Shown here piece after piece: positions 50,813 to 58,204 of a stretch of DNA of 64,000 nucleotides. The notes below the pieces were generated by a model. That model did no database searches, was not told the DNA's origin, and saw only the letters and a list, made by a program, of their open reading frames with translations. Numbering within the stretch: position 1 is the stretch's first letter; each line of letters opens with the position of its first letter. This DNA is from RYN-230 sp963851025 (GTDB lineage Bacteria; Actinomycetota; Actinomycetes; Streptosporangiales; Streptosporangiaceae), in NCBI GenBank assembly GCA_963851025.1, contig CAWKOA010000012.1:124001-188000 (forward strand). Reading direction: 5' to 3'. A program made the position numbers and the translations under genes.

Positions 50813-50924
50813 CACGCGCCGATCGGCTCACCGATCCGGGCATTAACCCACAAAAAGGGTGACCGGTATCGCAGGCCATCGCGCGCCTCCCACGCCGCGC
50901 TACAGGGGTTCGATCCGGCGGGTT

Positions 50925-50966
50925 CTCTTCCTGCGCTAATCGCAGGAAGAGGGAGTGCCACGGCGC
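50925..50966 (+). repeat. Boundary hairpin repeat, copy 4
   Basis: CTCTTCCTGCG (50925-50935), loop CTAAT, and CGCAGGAAGAG (50941-50951) form a perfect 11-base stem, followed by GGAGTGCCACGGCGC. The same hairpin and tail occur after attachment copy 2 (18512-18548). Tail-to-tail between the oxidoreductase remnant and the monooxygenase operon, it could also terminate transcription from both sides. Confidence 0.6.
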
Positions 50967-50987
50967 ATTCGCCGGATCCGGTGATCC

Positions 50988-52016
50988 TCAGCCGGACGGC
51001 ACGAACCGGTCGAAGTAAATGTGGCGTTCCTTGCACCCGGCGGACCTGAGCAGCCCGAGAGCCGCATCGATCATGGGCGGGGGGCCGCACAGGTAGGCCT
51101 CCATACCCCGGGCCGAGGGCAGGTGCCGGGCCACGACGTCGGTGACCAGGCCGGTCTCCCCGGCCCAGCCGTCCGCCGCCTCGCTCAGCGCGGGGACGAA
51201 GGTCAGCCAGTCGTGCGCCGCGGCCAGTTCTTCCAGCTCCGCGACGAGGAACAGGTCATCCTGGGTTCGCGCGCCGTAGAAGAAGGTGACGTCACGCCGG
51301 TTCGGCGCGGCGGCCAGGTCCCTGAGCATGGCCAGGATGGGGGCCATCCCGGAACCGCCGGCGACCATGATCATCGGCCGGTGTGACAGGCGCACGCCGA
51401 ACTGGCCGAACGGCCCGCGCAGCCGCATCCGGTCACCGGGTCCCACGGCACCGTCCAGGGCCGCGGAGAACGCGCCCCCGGTGATCACCTTGATGATCAG
51501 GTCAACCCGGTCCGCCTCGCCGGGCGGGTTGGCCATCGAGAAGGACCGCCAGCCGTCCGCCGTCCCGGGCACGGCCACCTCCACATACTGCCCGGCGGTG
51601 AAGGCGAAACCGGCCGGTTCGTCGAGGCGAAGCCCGAGCCACCGGATGTCACGGGTGAGCGGCTCGATCCGGTCCACGGTGGCCGAGTACTCCTGGACAT
51701 GCTGCCCGGCCAGGTACTCGTCCTCCGTGAGGTCGTCCATGGTCTGGGAGACGTCGACGACCAGCTCGCCCGCAGGGGCGAACGTCGAGCACAGCAGTAC
51801 CACCCCGGCGGCCCGGTCGGCGTCGCTGAGCGAGAACGACGTGTTGTCGCTCAGCTCGTAGTCGCCCTCCACCACCTCGGCCCGGCACGTGCTGCACCCG
51901 CCGTGCTTGCAGCCGTACCTGACGAACCGGCCCTGGCGCAGGATCGCGGTCAGGACCGGCTCGCCCGGCTGGACCTCCAGGGTCTCGCCGAAGGGCAGGA
52001 CGGTCACTCTGGTCAT
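50988..52016 (-). CDS. Diiron monooxygenase reductase subunit (2Fe-2S/FAD/NADH)
   Basis: The protein has 342 residues. The N-terminal plant-type ferredoxin domain has Cys ligands in RYGCKHGGCSTCRAE plus CSTF. An FAD domain follows (QYVEVAVPG and WRSFSMANPP, the R-x-x-S motif), then an NAD domain (MIMVAGGSGMAPILAMLRDL and EAYLCGPPPMIDAAL). It moves electrons from NADH to the diiron hydroxylase. Its ATG overlaps the alpha-subunit stop (52013-52016). In position (last of four) and size it matches AmoD/EtnD of alkene monooxygenases. Confidence 0.93.
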   Translation of the reverse strand: MTRVTVLPFGETLEVQPGEPVLTAILRQGRFVRYGCKHGGCSTCRAEVVEGDYELSDNTSFSLSDADRAAGVVLLCSTFAPAGELVVDVSQTMDDLTEDEYLAGQHVQEYSATVDRIEPLTRDIRWLGLRLDEPAGFAFTAGQYVEVAVPGTADGWRSFSMANPPGEADRVDLIIKVITGGAFSAALDGAVGPGDRMRLRGPFGQFGVRLSHRPMIMVAGGSGMAPILAMLRDLAAAPNRRDVTFFYGARTQDDLFLVAELEELAAAHDWLTFVPALSEAADGWAGETGLVTDVVARHLPSARGMEAYLCGPPPMIDAALGLLRSAGCKERHIYFDRFVPSG

Positions 52017-53515
52017 GCCCGCAGCGGGTCCTTCACCTCGTACTCCAGGCGCCGGATGTCATCGATGGTCCACATCCGGTCGGGGTTGAGGTGGGGCTGG
52101 CCCATCAGGGTCTTCCCGTCCGGCCGGACATAACCGAGGGCCAGGATGACGTCGGCGAGATCCATTCCGTCGAAGCGTTCCCACCAGCCAGCGCAGCCCG
52201 TGTAGATCTTCGGGTTGAGCTTGAAGATCCACTCGCATCCCTCGCTGCAGACCGCGTAGCGCTTGCCCTCGTGATCGAAGATCCGGGTCTCGGGGGCGTC
52301 GATCCGGGGCATGACGCAAGGCACGTGGCACACCTGGCAGAACGGCGGCAGGGCGGGTAGTTCCTGCATCAGGATCCGGCCGGAGGAGGGGTCGCTCATC
52401 GCCCGGTAGGCGTCCCACAGGCCGCCGTAGCGGGCGGTCCAGCCGGGGTAGTGGTTCTCGAACCACTCGTAGTCGGCCGGGCCCATCGGGTCGATGCGCC
52501 AGAAGTTGAGCGGCCAGATGGCAGCCAGGGCGATGGCGACGGAGTGGTGCATGTCCTCGACGTACCGGGCGACCTCGCCGAGCCGGTCCGGCGGGCGGAG
52601 CCCGAAAGAGCTGAGCCGGCTCATGTAGGAGCCGACGAAGTCGTCGACGACCCACTCCTCCCACACGTCCTTGTAGGCCCACGGGCGGTTCACCGCGTAG
52701 TACTCCGAGACCACGCCGACGAGAGTGTCCATGGACATGTGCTGGTGCCAGAAGTGCCGCTCGAGTGACTCCTGCAAGAACGGGACGTTGTCAGGCTCCT
52801 GGACCACGCACATCAGCGTGCCGTACCCGTTGGCCATGTGGCGGGACTCGTCGGACTGGATGGACAGGAAGGAGGTGGGCATCGCGTGGTCACCGTTCAG
52901 CATGGCTACCTGGGGAAGCGCGACCACCAGCGGGTTCGTGTAGGCCGTCTCCAGGACCACGTTGAGGCACATGGACACCTCGATCGGGTCGCCGGTGTTG
53001 AACGGCTGGAACGAGGCCCGGGCCAGCGTCCCGATCGGATGGTTCCCCAGCGCGATCTGCCCGATGTCAAAGCCAGCCGGGTCATGATAATTCTTGAGAT
53101 AGTACTTCCGCAGTCCCATTTCGAGCTGCGTGTGCCGGACCTCATCAAGCATCTGCGCCGCGAATCCCTGGCGCATTTCCTGGTTCTTCACCGAGGCGAC
53201 CAGGAACCCGGCCCCGGTCACCGCCTGGTACTCGGCGTCGGTGAAAGCAGGCACGGCGAATTTCATCGCCTCCATGAAACGGGGCTCAGCAACGTTCGCA
53301 TTGCGGTACCGCACATCACTGTCCAGGCCGCCATAGACCCGGTTATCCTTCTCGGTCTCCATCGCGGCGTAGCCGCGCATCATGATCCGGAAAGGATCCT
53401 TGCCGTTCGGCGGGATAATGTAGCGGGTCGGGAACTTCGGGTCAGGGCGGGCGTAGTCGAATCCCCAGTCGTATCGTTTGCCCTTGGCGTGGACCGCTTC
53501 CAGCTTGGGCGCCAT
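52013..53515 (-). CDS. Soluble diiron monooxygenase hydroxylase, alpha (large) subunit
   Basis: The protein has 500 residues. All six carboxylate/His iron ligands are visible with sMMO-like spacing: Glu95, Glu125 and His128 (LDEVRHTQ), Glu189 (VVLETAYTN), Glu223 and His226 (SDESRHMANG). The C-terminal part holds a Cys-rich YHS-like segment (LPPFCQVCHVPCVMP and AVCSEGCEWIFKL). It activates O2 to hydroxylate or epoxidise small hydrocarbons. Length and gene order (beta, coupling, alpha, reductase) match group 4 alkene monooxygenases (AmoC/EtnC) better than propane or methane enzymes. GAAGGAGAAGG precedes ATG 53515. The exact substrate is not readable from sequence. Confidence 0.93.
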   Translation of the reverse strand: MAPKLEAVHAKGKRYDWGFDYARPDPKFPTRYIIPPNGKDPFRIMMRGYAAMETEKDNRVYGGLDSDVRYRNANVAEPRFMEAMKFAVPAFTDAEYQAVTGAGFLVASVKNQEMRQGFAAQMLDEVRHTQLEMGLRKYYLKNYHDPAGFDIGQIALGNHPIGTLARASFQPFNTGDPIEVSMCLNVVLETAYTNPLVVALPQVAMLNGDHAMPTSFLSIQSDESRHMANGYGTLMCVVQEPDNVPFLQESLERHFWHQHMSMDTLVGVVSEYYAVNRPWAYKDVWEEWVVDDFVGSYMSRLSSFGLRPPDRLGEVARYVEDMHHSVAIALAAIWPLNFWRIDPMGPADYEWFENHYPGWTARYGGLWDAYRAMSDPSSGRILMQELPALPPFCQVCHVPCVMPRIDAPETRIFDHEGKRYAVCSEGCEWIFKLNPKIYTGCAGWWERFDGMDLADVILALGYVRPDGKTLMGQPHLNPDRMWTIDDIRRLEYEVKDPLRA

Positions 53516-53531
53516 TGATCCTTCTCCTTCA

Positions 53532-53849
53532 CTAGTCGCGGAATCGTTCAGGCAGGATGTCCGCGTAAATCTCCACTGCGGCGTCGCTCACGACGATCCG
53601 GCCGTAATAGGAAGTCATGTTGACCAGGAAATCGTGGACGGTGTAATCGCGCCCGAGCCGCTCGGCGAGGTCGGCCATATCGAACCTGAGCAGCCCGTCC
53701 CGCTCGATCTTGTAGAAGCAGTCGTTGTCAGTGATCTTCGCGTCGGGCATCTCCTCGGCGACCATCTCGACCGCCACGGTGGTCTCGGCGCTCCCGATGA
53801 GTGAGATCCCTACGGTGTCCCGGACCTTGGTGAGATCCTTGGCCGACAT
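53532..53849 (-). CDS. Diiron monooxygenase coupling (effector) protein, MmoB/DmpM family
   Basis: The protein has 105 residues with no cofactor motifs. VGISLIGSAETTVAVEMVAE, then IERDGLLRFDMADLAERLGR and DYTVHDFLVNMTSYYGRIVV match MmoB/DmpM/AmoB effector proteins, which bind the hydroxylase and tune oxygen activation. AAGGGAGGACTGCC precedes ATG 53849. It lies 14 bases after the beta-subunit gene and 16 before alpha, in one operon. Confidence 0.92.
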   Translation of the reverse strand: MSAKDLTKVRDTVGISLIGSAETTVAVEMVAEEMPDAKITDNDCFYKIERDGLLRFDMADLAERLGRDYTVHDFLVNMTSYYGRIVVSDAAVEIYADILPERFRD

Positions 53850-53863
53850 GGCAGTCCTCCCTT

Positions 53864-54913
53864 TCACGCCCGGGCCGGGCTGGCCAGGCCGAAACCGGTG
53901 AGGTAGGCGGCCTGCTTGGCGCGCACGTCGCGCATGGCTGACTCGAACGTGGACGGCCTGGCCGGCGCCTGGCCGAAGGCGGGGGCGAAGGCCTCGCACG
54001 CCTCGATCGAGTAGGCGTCCCATTTCCGGAGCCAGGACGTGACGATCTCCCGGTTCGCGCTCCCGTGGACGGGGTCGGCGAGCACGTGCTCGATCAGCGC
54101 GGCACTCCAGCGCTGCGTCCGGGCCGTGTCGGCTTCCGAGGACGCGATGATGATCGGGGTCACCACGTCCCCGTTCGCCGCGGCGAACCGGCTGAAGTAC
54201 TCCACCTTCGCCAGTTCGCCGAAGATCCGGTCGAAGCACAGGTTGGTGGCGACGATCACTTCCATCCAGTCGTTCAGGGCGATGATGTTCTCCACCGCCT
54301 TGCGGGCGCCCTGCCAGAGCGGATCACCCTGCCAGGCCGCCTGGACGCCGTCGTCGCTGAACCCGGGGAACGCCTCGGCGAGCTCGAACGAGTAATAGAC
54401 CACGTCTTGCAGGTGCCGCAGCTTGTCGCCGGCCTCGAAGACGATGGAGAACGTCACTGTGTCGGACAGCGCCTCCCGCTCGGCATAACACAAGGCCAGG
54501 AAGAGGCCGTACTCCACGAACGGGTAGGTCATGTAGTGCCCGGCCAGCCCCTGGCTGATCCACTTCTTGTCGGCGAACCCGAACAGTCCCGCCGCGCGGG
54601 CCCCCTCGAACGAGCGCTCCAGCGCCTTTTCTGATTCGTGGACGCCCGAGATGTATCCCCGCTGCCACGTCTGGTTCGGGTCACGGTAGGCGTACCAGTC
54701 AGATGAGTGGATGGCGGTCGAGTCCTCGGTGTAAGGATCCCGGCCGTCATCGAACCGGATAGGCCAGCCCTGGAATGCGTACTGCGCAGGAGTGGATTGC
54801 TGGCCAACAGTCAGGTCCTCATATTCTGTGGGCCGTCTTCCAGCGGGCTTGACCCAGGCAAATGAACGATTCCCTGGCAGGTTCTGCCGTTTCTGCGCCG
54901 CGTGATTAGTCAT
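53864..54913 (-). CDS. Soluble diiron monooxygenase hydroxylase, beta (small) subunit
   Basis: The protein has 349 residues. FAWVKPAGRRPTEYEDLTVG, QGWPIRFDDGRDPYTEDSTA, WYAYRDPNQTWQRGYI and HYMTYPFVEYGLFLALCYAE are the beta-subunit hallmarks, in a fold related to alpha but lacking the iron ligands. It scaffolds the alpha subunit in the hydroxylase dimer. It is the first gene of the four-gene operon, as in amoABCD/etnABCD. The promoter must lie in 54914-55290; no sigma-54-type -24/-12 pair was recognised there. Confidence 0.93.
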   Translation of the reverse strand: MTNHAAQKRQNLPGNRSFAWVKPAGRRPTEYEDLTVGQQSTPAQYAFQGWPIRFDDGRDPYTEDSTAIHSSDWYAYRDPNQTWQRGYISGVHESEKALERSFEGARAAGLFGFADKKWISQGLAGHYMTYPFVEYGLFLALCYAEREALSDTVTFSIVFEAGDKLRHLQDVVYYSFELAEAFPGFSDDGVQAAWQGDPLWQGARKAVENIIALNDWMEVIVATNLCFDRIFGELAKVEYFSRFAAANGDVVTPIIIASSEADTARTQRWSAALIEHVLADPVHGSANREIVTSWLRKWDAYSIEACEAFAPAFGQAPARPSTFESAMRDVRAKQAAYLTGFGLASPARA

Positions 54914-55294
54914 CGATTCCAGCCTCCGGGCTGAGCGCGCGTCCGGCAGCGCACCCCTATTCAGTCAAATGAAGAGGACTAGCCGGACGGTACGGCATCC
55001 CGGGGGCGGCGGTCTTGGTCTTACGAGGGCAGAATAGGCCGCCTCATCTGACTCTGGAGGCTGTCATTGCGGAATGTCCTGCCGCGGCGATCACGTGCAT
55101 ATGTAACCAGCCTCGTCTTCGGAATTCCACTGTCCTCCAGATACGAGACTAATCTCCCCCCTGGCCATGGCATGCCTATCGTGGCACCTTGGGCCTGAGC
55201 CTCTTGCCCTGACAGGTGGGTAAGCGGCAATTCTTCGTCCTTCCCAGGTGAGTCAGCCGGGCCAGGCCTTATGGACGGTGCAAGACCCAGCGGT
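54914..55294. other. Upstream region of the monooxygenase operon, with a doubtful short frame
   Basis: About 380 bases, A+T-richer than average. On the minus strand 55021-55230 a 69-residue frame ends RLVTYARDRRGRTFRNDSLQ... and looks weakly protein-like, but has no family match and no good ribosome binding site. The operon promoter should be in the part next to 54914. Confidence 0.35.
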
Positions 55295-56461
55295 TCAGGC
55301 TTGAGACGATGCGCTGTCTTCGGCGTGCAGCCTTAGCTGGTCCCGGCGCAGGAATTCGGCCTCGCGGTCCGGGTCAGGAGCCAGTCCTCCCACCGAGGCG
55401 CCGCCTGCTGATGACTTCCTGGCGCCCGGGGGCAGGAAAGTCGCGGCCCCGGCTACCGAGCCGTCCAGTTCTGTCTGCCACAGCCAGCCCTCGGTGCGGG
55501 CGACTCCCTGACCGAGGACGACGCTGGCTGCCTTGGTGAACAGGCCCGCCGCGCCCGCCAGCCACGCGATGCTGCCAGCCACCCGGACGAGGTCCGGGAT
55601 CGTGTGCAAGTAGGAGCCTGCGTAGATGATGCCCGCGGCCAGGATGGCGGTGGCCGCTATGGCCCACCAGAAACGCCTGATGACCTGGCCGGTGCCTCTC
55701 CTCGCGGCGGCCAGGTAATCGGAGAGGGACAGGGTGTCGCGGGCGGCCTTCTCGCCCGTGAGCAGTTCCCGCCAGATGCGCCCCTGAACCCGGATAGCGG
55801 ATCGTGCGGCGCTCCAGTCATTTGCCGACGGGTCTTCCTGAACCCACTGCTGCCAGTCGTGCAGGCCACGGCTCACCGCGTAAGCGGTGTGATCGGGCAG
55901 GAGGGTCTTGAGGTCGGCCAGCCAGTCATTGATCGTGGTCAGCCGCCCGGGTTCGAACATGCTGAGAAATTGCGCCCGGCGCTGCGCGTCAGTGACCGCG
56001 TTGACCGGAAGCAGGGTCGTTTCCGCTATGGCCCGCCCGAGGCCATACGCCTTGCCCAGCAGGAAGTCCGCGACTGTCAGCGCCTCCAGCAGACGGCAGT
56101 GCAGGGTGAATATGGCGTCCAGAGTGTCATCACGGCCCCGGGCCGGATCGGTCAGGAGCATGAGCACGTCCGACATGGCCTCGGCCAGAACCGGTGGCGG
56201 TGTGACCAGAAGGATGTCCACCTGCGACTGAATCTGCTCACCCAGCCACGTCGACTGGCTTGCGCCGCCGAATTCGGAACGCCCAGGGAGATGATCGCCC
56301 CGCTGCGGATCGCGGGCCGGGCCCCGGTGCACAGGGGAGTGGAAGAGCTGGGCTACCTGCCACCCCAGGGCAACGGCCCGGCAGATCCCGGAATGCGCGT
56401 GGGCCAGTTCCTGGGTGCTTGCCCAGCCGCTCACCGCACTGCCTCCTGTGATTCCGGCCAT
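55295..56461 (-). CDS. Conserved hypothetical protein with C-terminal membrane helices
   Basis: The protein has 388 residues from ATG 56461. The N-terminal part begins SGWASTQELAHAHSGICRAV, then ALGWQVAQLFHSP, followed by a helical region (ADFLLGKAYGLGRAIAETTL and LTTINDWLADLKTLLPDHTA). Two hydrophobic segments (FWWAIAATAILAAGIIYAGS and AGSIAWLAGAAGLFTKAASV) lie near residues 275-325, before a soluble tail. I do not recognise the family. Actinomycete proteins with the H-S-P-x-H opening and a late membrane hairpin exist without known role. It stands alone. Confidence 0.65.
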   Translation of the reverse strand: MAGITGGSAVSGWASTQELAHAHSGICRAVALGWQVAQLFHSPVHRGPARDPQRGDHLPGRSEFGGASQSTWLGEQIQSQVDILLVTPPPVLAEAMSDVLMLLTDPARGRDDTLDAIFTLHCRLLEALTVADFLLGKAYGLGRAIAETTLLPVNAVTDAQRRAQFLSMFEPGRLTTINDWLADLKTLLPDHTAYAVSRGLHDWQQWVQEDPSANDWSAARSAIRVQGRIWRELLTGEKAARDTLSLSDYLAAARRGTGQVIRRFWWAIAATAILAAGIIYAGSYLHTIPDLVRVAGSIAWLAGAAGLFTKAASVVLGQGVARTEGWLWQTELDGSVAGAATFLPPGARKSSAGGASVGGLAPDPDREAEFLRRDQLRLHAEDSASSQA

Positions 56462-56681
56462 GTCGCCAGAGCCCCGCCGATCCGGTCCGCATCCGCTGCC
56501 GATACCCACATGTTGTGATCTCACCGAAGGTATTGCGGATAGGAGCCCTATACACGGAGAACGGCGGCATGTTCTTACCAGGTGCGTCTTGTTCTGCCGT
56601 GAGGAACGCGCACCTGGCGTGGCCGGCCGCGCGGTCCCGGGCGGCGAGACGGCCCTCGCGTCCCTTGCTTAGGGTGACCTG

Positions 56682-57119
56682 ATGACCAGCCCCTGGGATC
56701 CGGACGGCGCAGGCGTGCTGCGGCTGCCATCCGGCCGGCTCGTCAGGGGCCGCAGCCTGCGGATGGCCCTCCCACCCGGGCCAGCGCCCACCTTCGCCGT
56801 CTACCTGCTCAGCAGGCAACCCCCAGCCGTCGCCTGGCAGGCCCGCTGGGTGCGCTGGCCCGACTTCTGGCTGCCCCGCGACCAGGCACACGTGCGGAAA
56901 GTCCTGCACGAGGCCTGGGAAAGTGCCCTCACGGAACGCGTGGAGATCGCGTGTTCCGGTGGCCGCGGAAGGACCGGGACGGCGCTGGCCTGCCTCGCCA
57001 TCATCGATGGGCTACCGCCGGAACAGGCCGTTGCCTTTGTCCGGCAGCATTATGACGCGCATGCCGTTGAGACGCCTTGGCAGAAGCGCTACGCCACCCA
57101 TTTCCGAATGACGCGGTGA
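56682..57119 (+). CDS. Protein-tyrosine-phosphatase-like protein
   Basis: The protein has 145 residues. VEIACSGGRGRTGTALACLA contains the phosphatase signature C-x5-R (C-S-G-G-R-G-R) followed by T-G, and PRDQAHVRKVLHEAWESALT is the preceding helix. QAVAFVRQHYDAHAVETPWQ, then KRYATHF closes the fold. It is shorter than classical PTPs and resembles compact actinobacterial dual-specificity types. A general acid Asp may be supplied by WPDFWLPRD. The substrate may be phosphotyrosine, phosphoinositide or nucleotide; it is not determined. Confidence 0.85.
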   Translation: MTSPWDPDGAGVLRLPSGRLVRGRSLRMALPPGPAPTFAVYLLSRQPPAVAWQARWVRWPDFWLPRDQAHVRKVLHEAWESALTERVEIACSGGRGRTGTALACLAIIDGLPPEQAVAFVRQHYDAHAVETPWQKRYATHFRMTR

Positions 57120-57158
57120 GGCGGCTGATCCTGGTGGGCGGGAGGATGCATCGCCGCC

Positions 57159-57564
57159 GTGGTGACAGGAATTCTGCGTCTCGCCGGCGAGAGGATGGTC
57201 GCGGAGGTCCGGGCGTCGGCGCTCCGGGCAACATCGGCGTCGCTGGAGCAGCTCGCCGCCCCGCTGCCTGAATCGGTCGTCTCGATCGCGCTTCGAGCCT
57301 GGCCGCTTGACTTCCCCGACGACATCGCCGTTCAGCGCCGCCCGCCGTATGAGTCCCGGGCCGACTCCGTCATGTACTGCCAGGTGCTCTCGGAGTGCGC
57401 TCACGTACGCGGCTGGGTGGTTCACCTCTTCGACGCGAAGGCCGCCGAGGCGCAGGCAGCCAGAATCCTCGGTGCCCGGGCCGGCGATGTGCTCCATGGA
57501 CCGCGGGCCGCCCTGGACCAGGGACCATCGGATCGCGCTCGCCGCCACGATCGTGGCCAGCTGA
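57159..57564 (+). pseudogene. Hypothetical protein with a C-terminal frameshift
   Basis: From GTG 57159 the product reads RLAGERMVAEVRASALRATS, LPESVVSIALRAWPLDFPDD, RADSVMYCQVLSECAHVRGW and VVHLFDAKAAEAQAARILGA. Near 57508 the sense moves one frame to PPWTRDHRIALAATIVAS with TGA at 57562. It would be about 134 residues. Compact helical proteins with 'RAWPLDFPDDIA' and 'PWTRDHRIALAAT' are common in actinomycetes and have no assigned function. A single-base indel explains the break. It follows the phosphatase gene by 39 bases. Confidence 0.6.
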
Positions 57565-57647
57565 ACCTCGGGCCGCTCCGGCCAGGGGGACAGGGCGGCC
57601 GCCCGGAGCTGCCCGGCCGGCCCGGCGCGTTGTGGTAGGGACTGGGC

Positions 57648-58199
57648 ATGGAGTTCTTCTGCTACCACCGCGACCGGCCCGGCTCTTTGGCGCTGCGTGA
57701 AGAGCTTCTGGAAGAGCACTGGTCCTACATGGACCGCTACGCGTCGCAGATGATTGCCCGCGGCCCGACCCTGGCCAGCGACGGCAGCACGCCCACCGGC
57801 AGCTTGCACATCGTCAACCTGCCCGATTCCGCTGCCGCCCGCGCGTTCGCCTTTGACGAGCCCGGCTACCAGGCCGGTGTCTACCGGGACGTGCTGCTGC
57901 GCCGGTGGCGCAACATGCTGGGGCGCACCATGTGGGACTTCCCCGGCGGACCGGGCGGAGGCAGCCGGTATCTGGTGCTCGGCCTCGGCACGGGGCAGGC
58001 CGCGGACCTCGCCGTGCCGCCTGACCGGGACGAGCTGATCGCGTACGGGCCGCTGCTGTCGGACGACGGCGCCGCGTGGCTGGGTACGGCGGGGCTGGTC
58101 CGGGCGCCGGACGAAGTCACGGCACGAGCCATCCTGACCCCGGACCGCTACGCCGGCATCGAGGTCCACAACTGGCAGCCCGGCGGGCGGTCATCATGA
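57648..58199 (+). CDS. YCII-related domain protein
   Basis: The protein has 183 residues. The first half, FCYHRDRPGSLALREELLEE, HWSYMDRYASQMIARGPTLA and TGSLHIVNLPDSAAARAFAF, is a full YCII (YciI-like) ferredoxin-fold domain with the His/Asp pair. The second half (ELIAYGPLLSDDG and ARAILTPDRYAGIEVHNWQ) is a degenerate second copy. YCII proteins are dimeric alpha-beta barrels related to muconolactone isomerases. The role is unknown. The stop is 5 bases from the stop of the convergent MFS gene. Confidence 0.85.
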   Translation: MEFFCYHRDRPGSLALREELLEEHWSYMDRYASQMIARGPTLASDGSTPTGSLHIVNLPDSAAARAFAFDEPGYQAGVYRDVLLRRWRNMLGRTMWDFPGGPGGGSRYLVLGLGTGQAADLAVPPDRDELIAYGPLLSDDGAAWLGTAGLVRAPDEVTARAILTPDRYAGIEVHNWQPGGRSS

Positions 58200-58204
58200 G
58201 CCGA

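Noticed and set aside
51000..56500. Epoxyalkane:coenzyme M transferase or other epoxide-degradation gene beside the monooxygenase
   Set aside because: No frame in this stretch shows a methionine-synthase-like zinc motif or other transferase signature.
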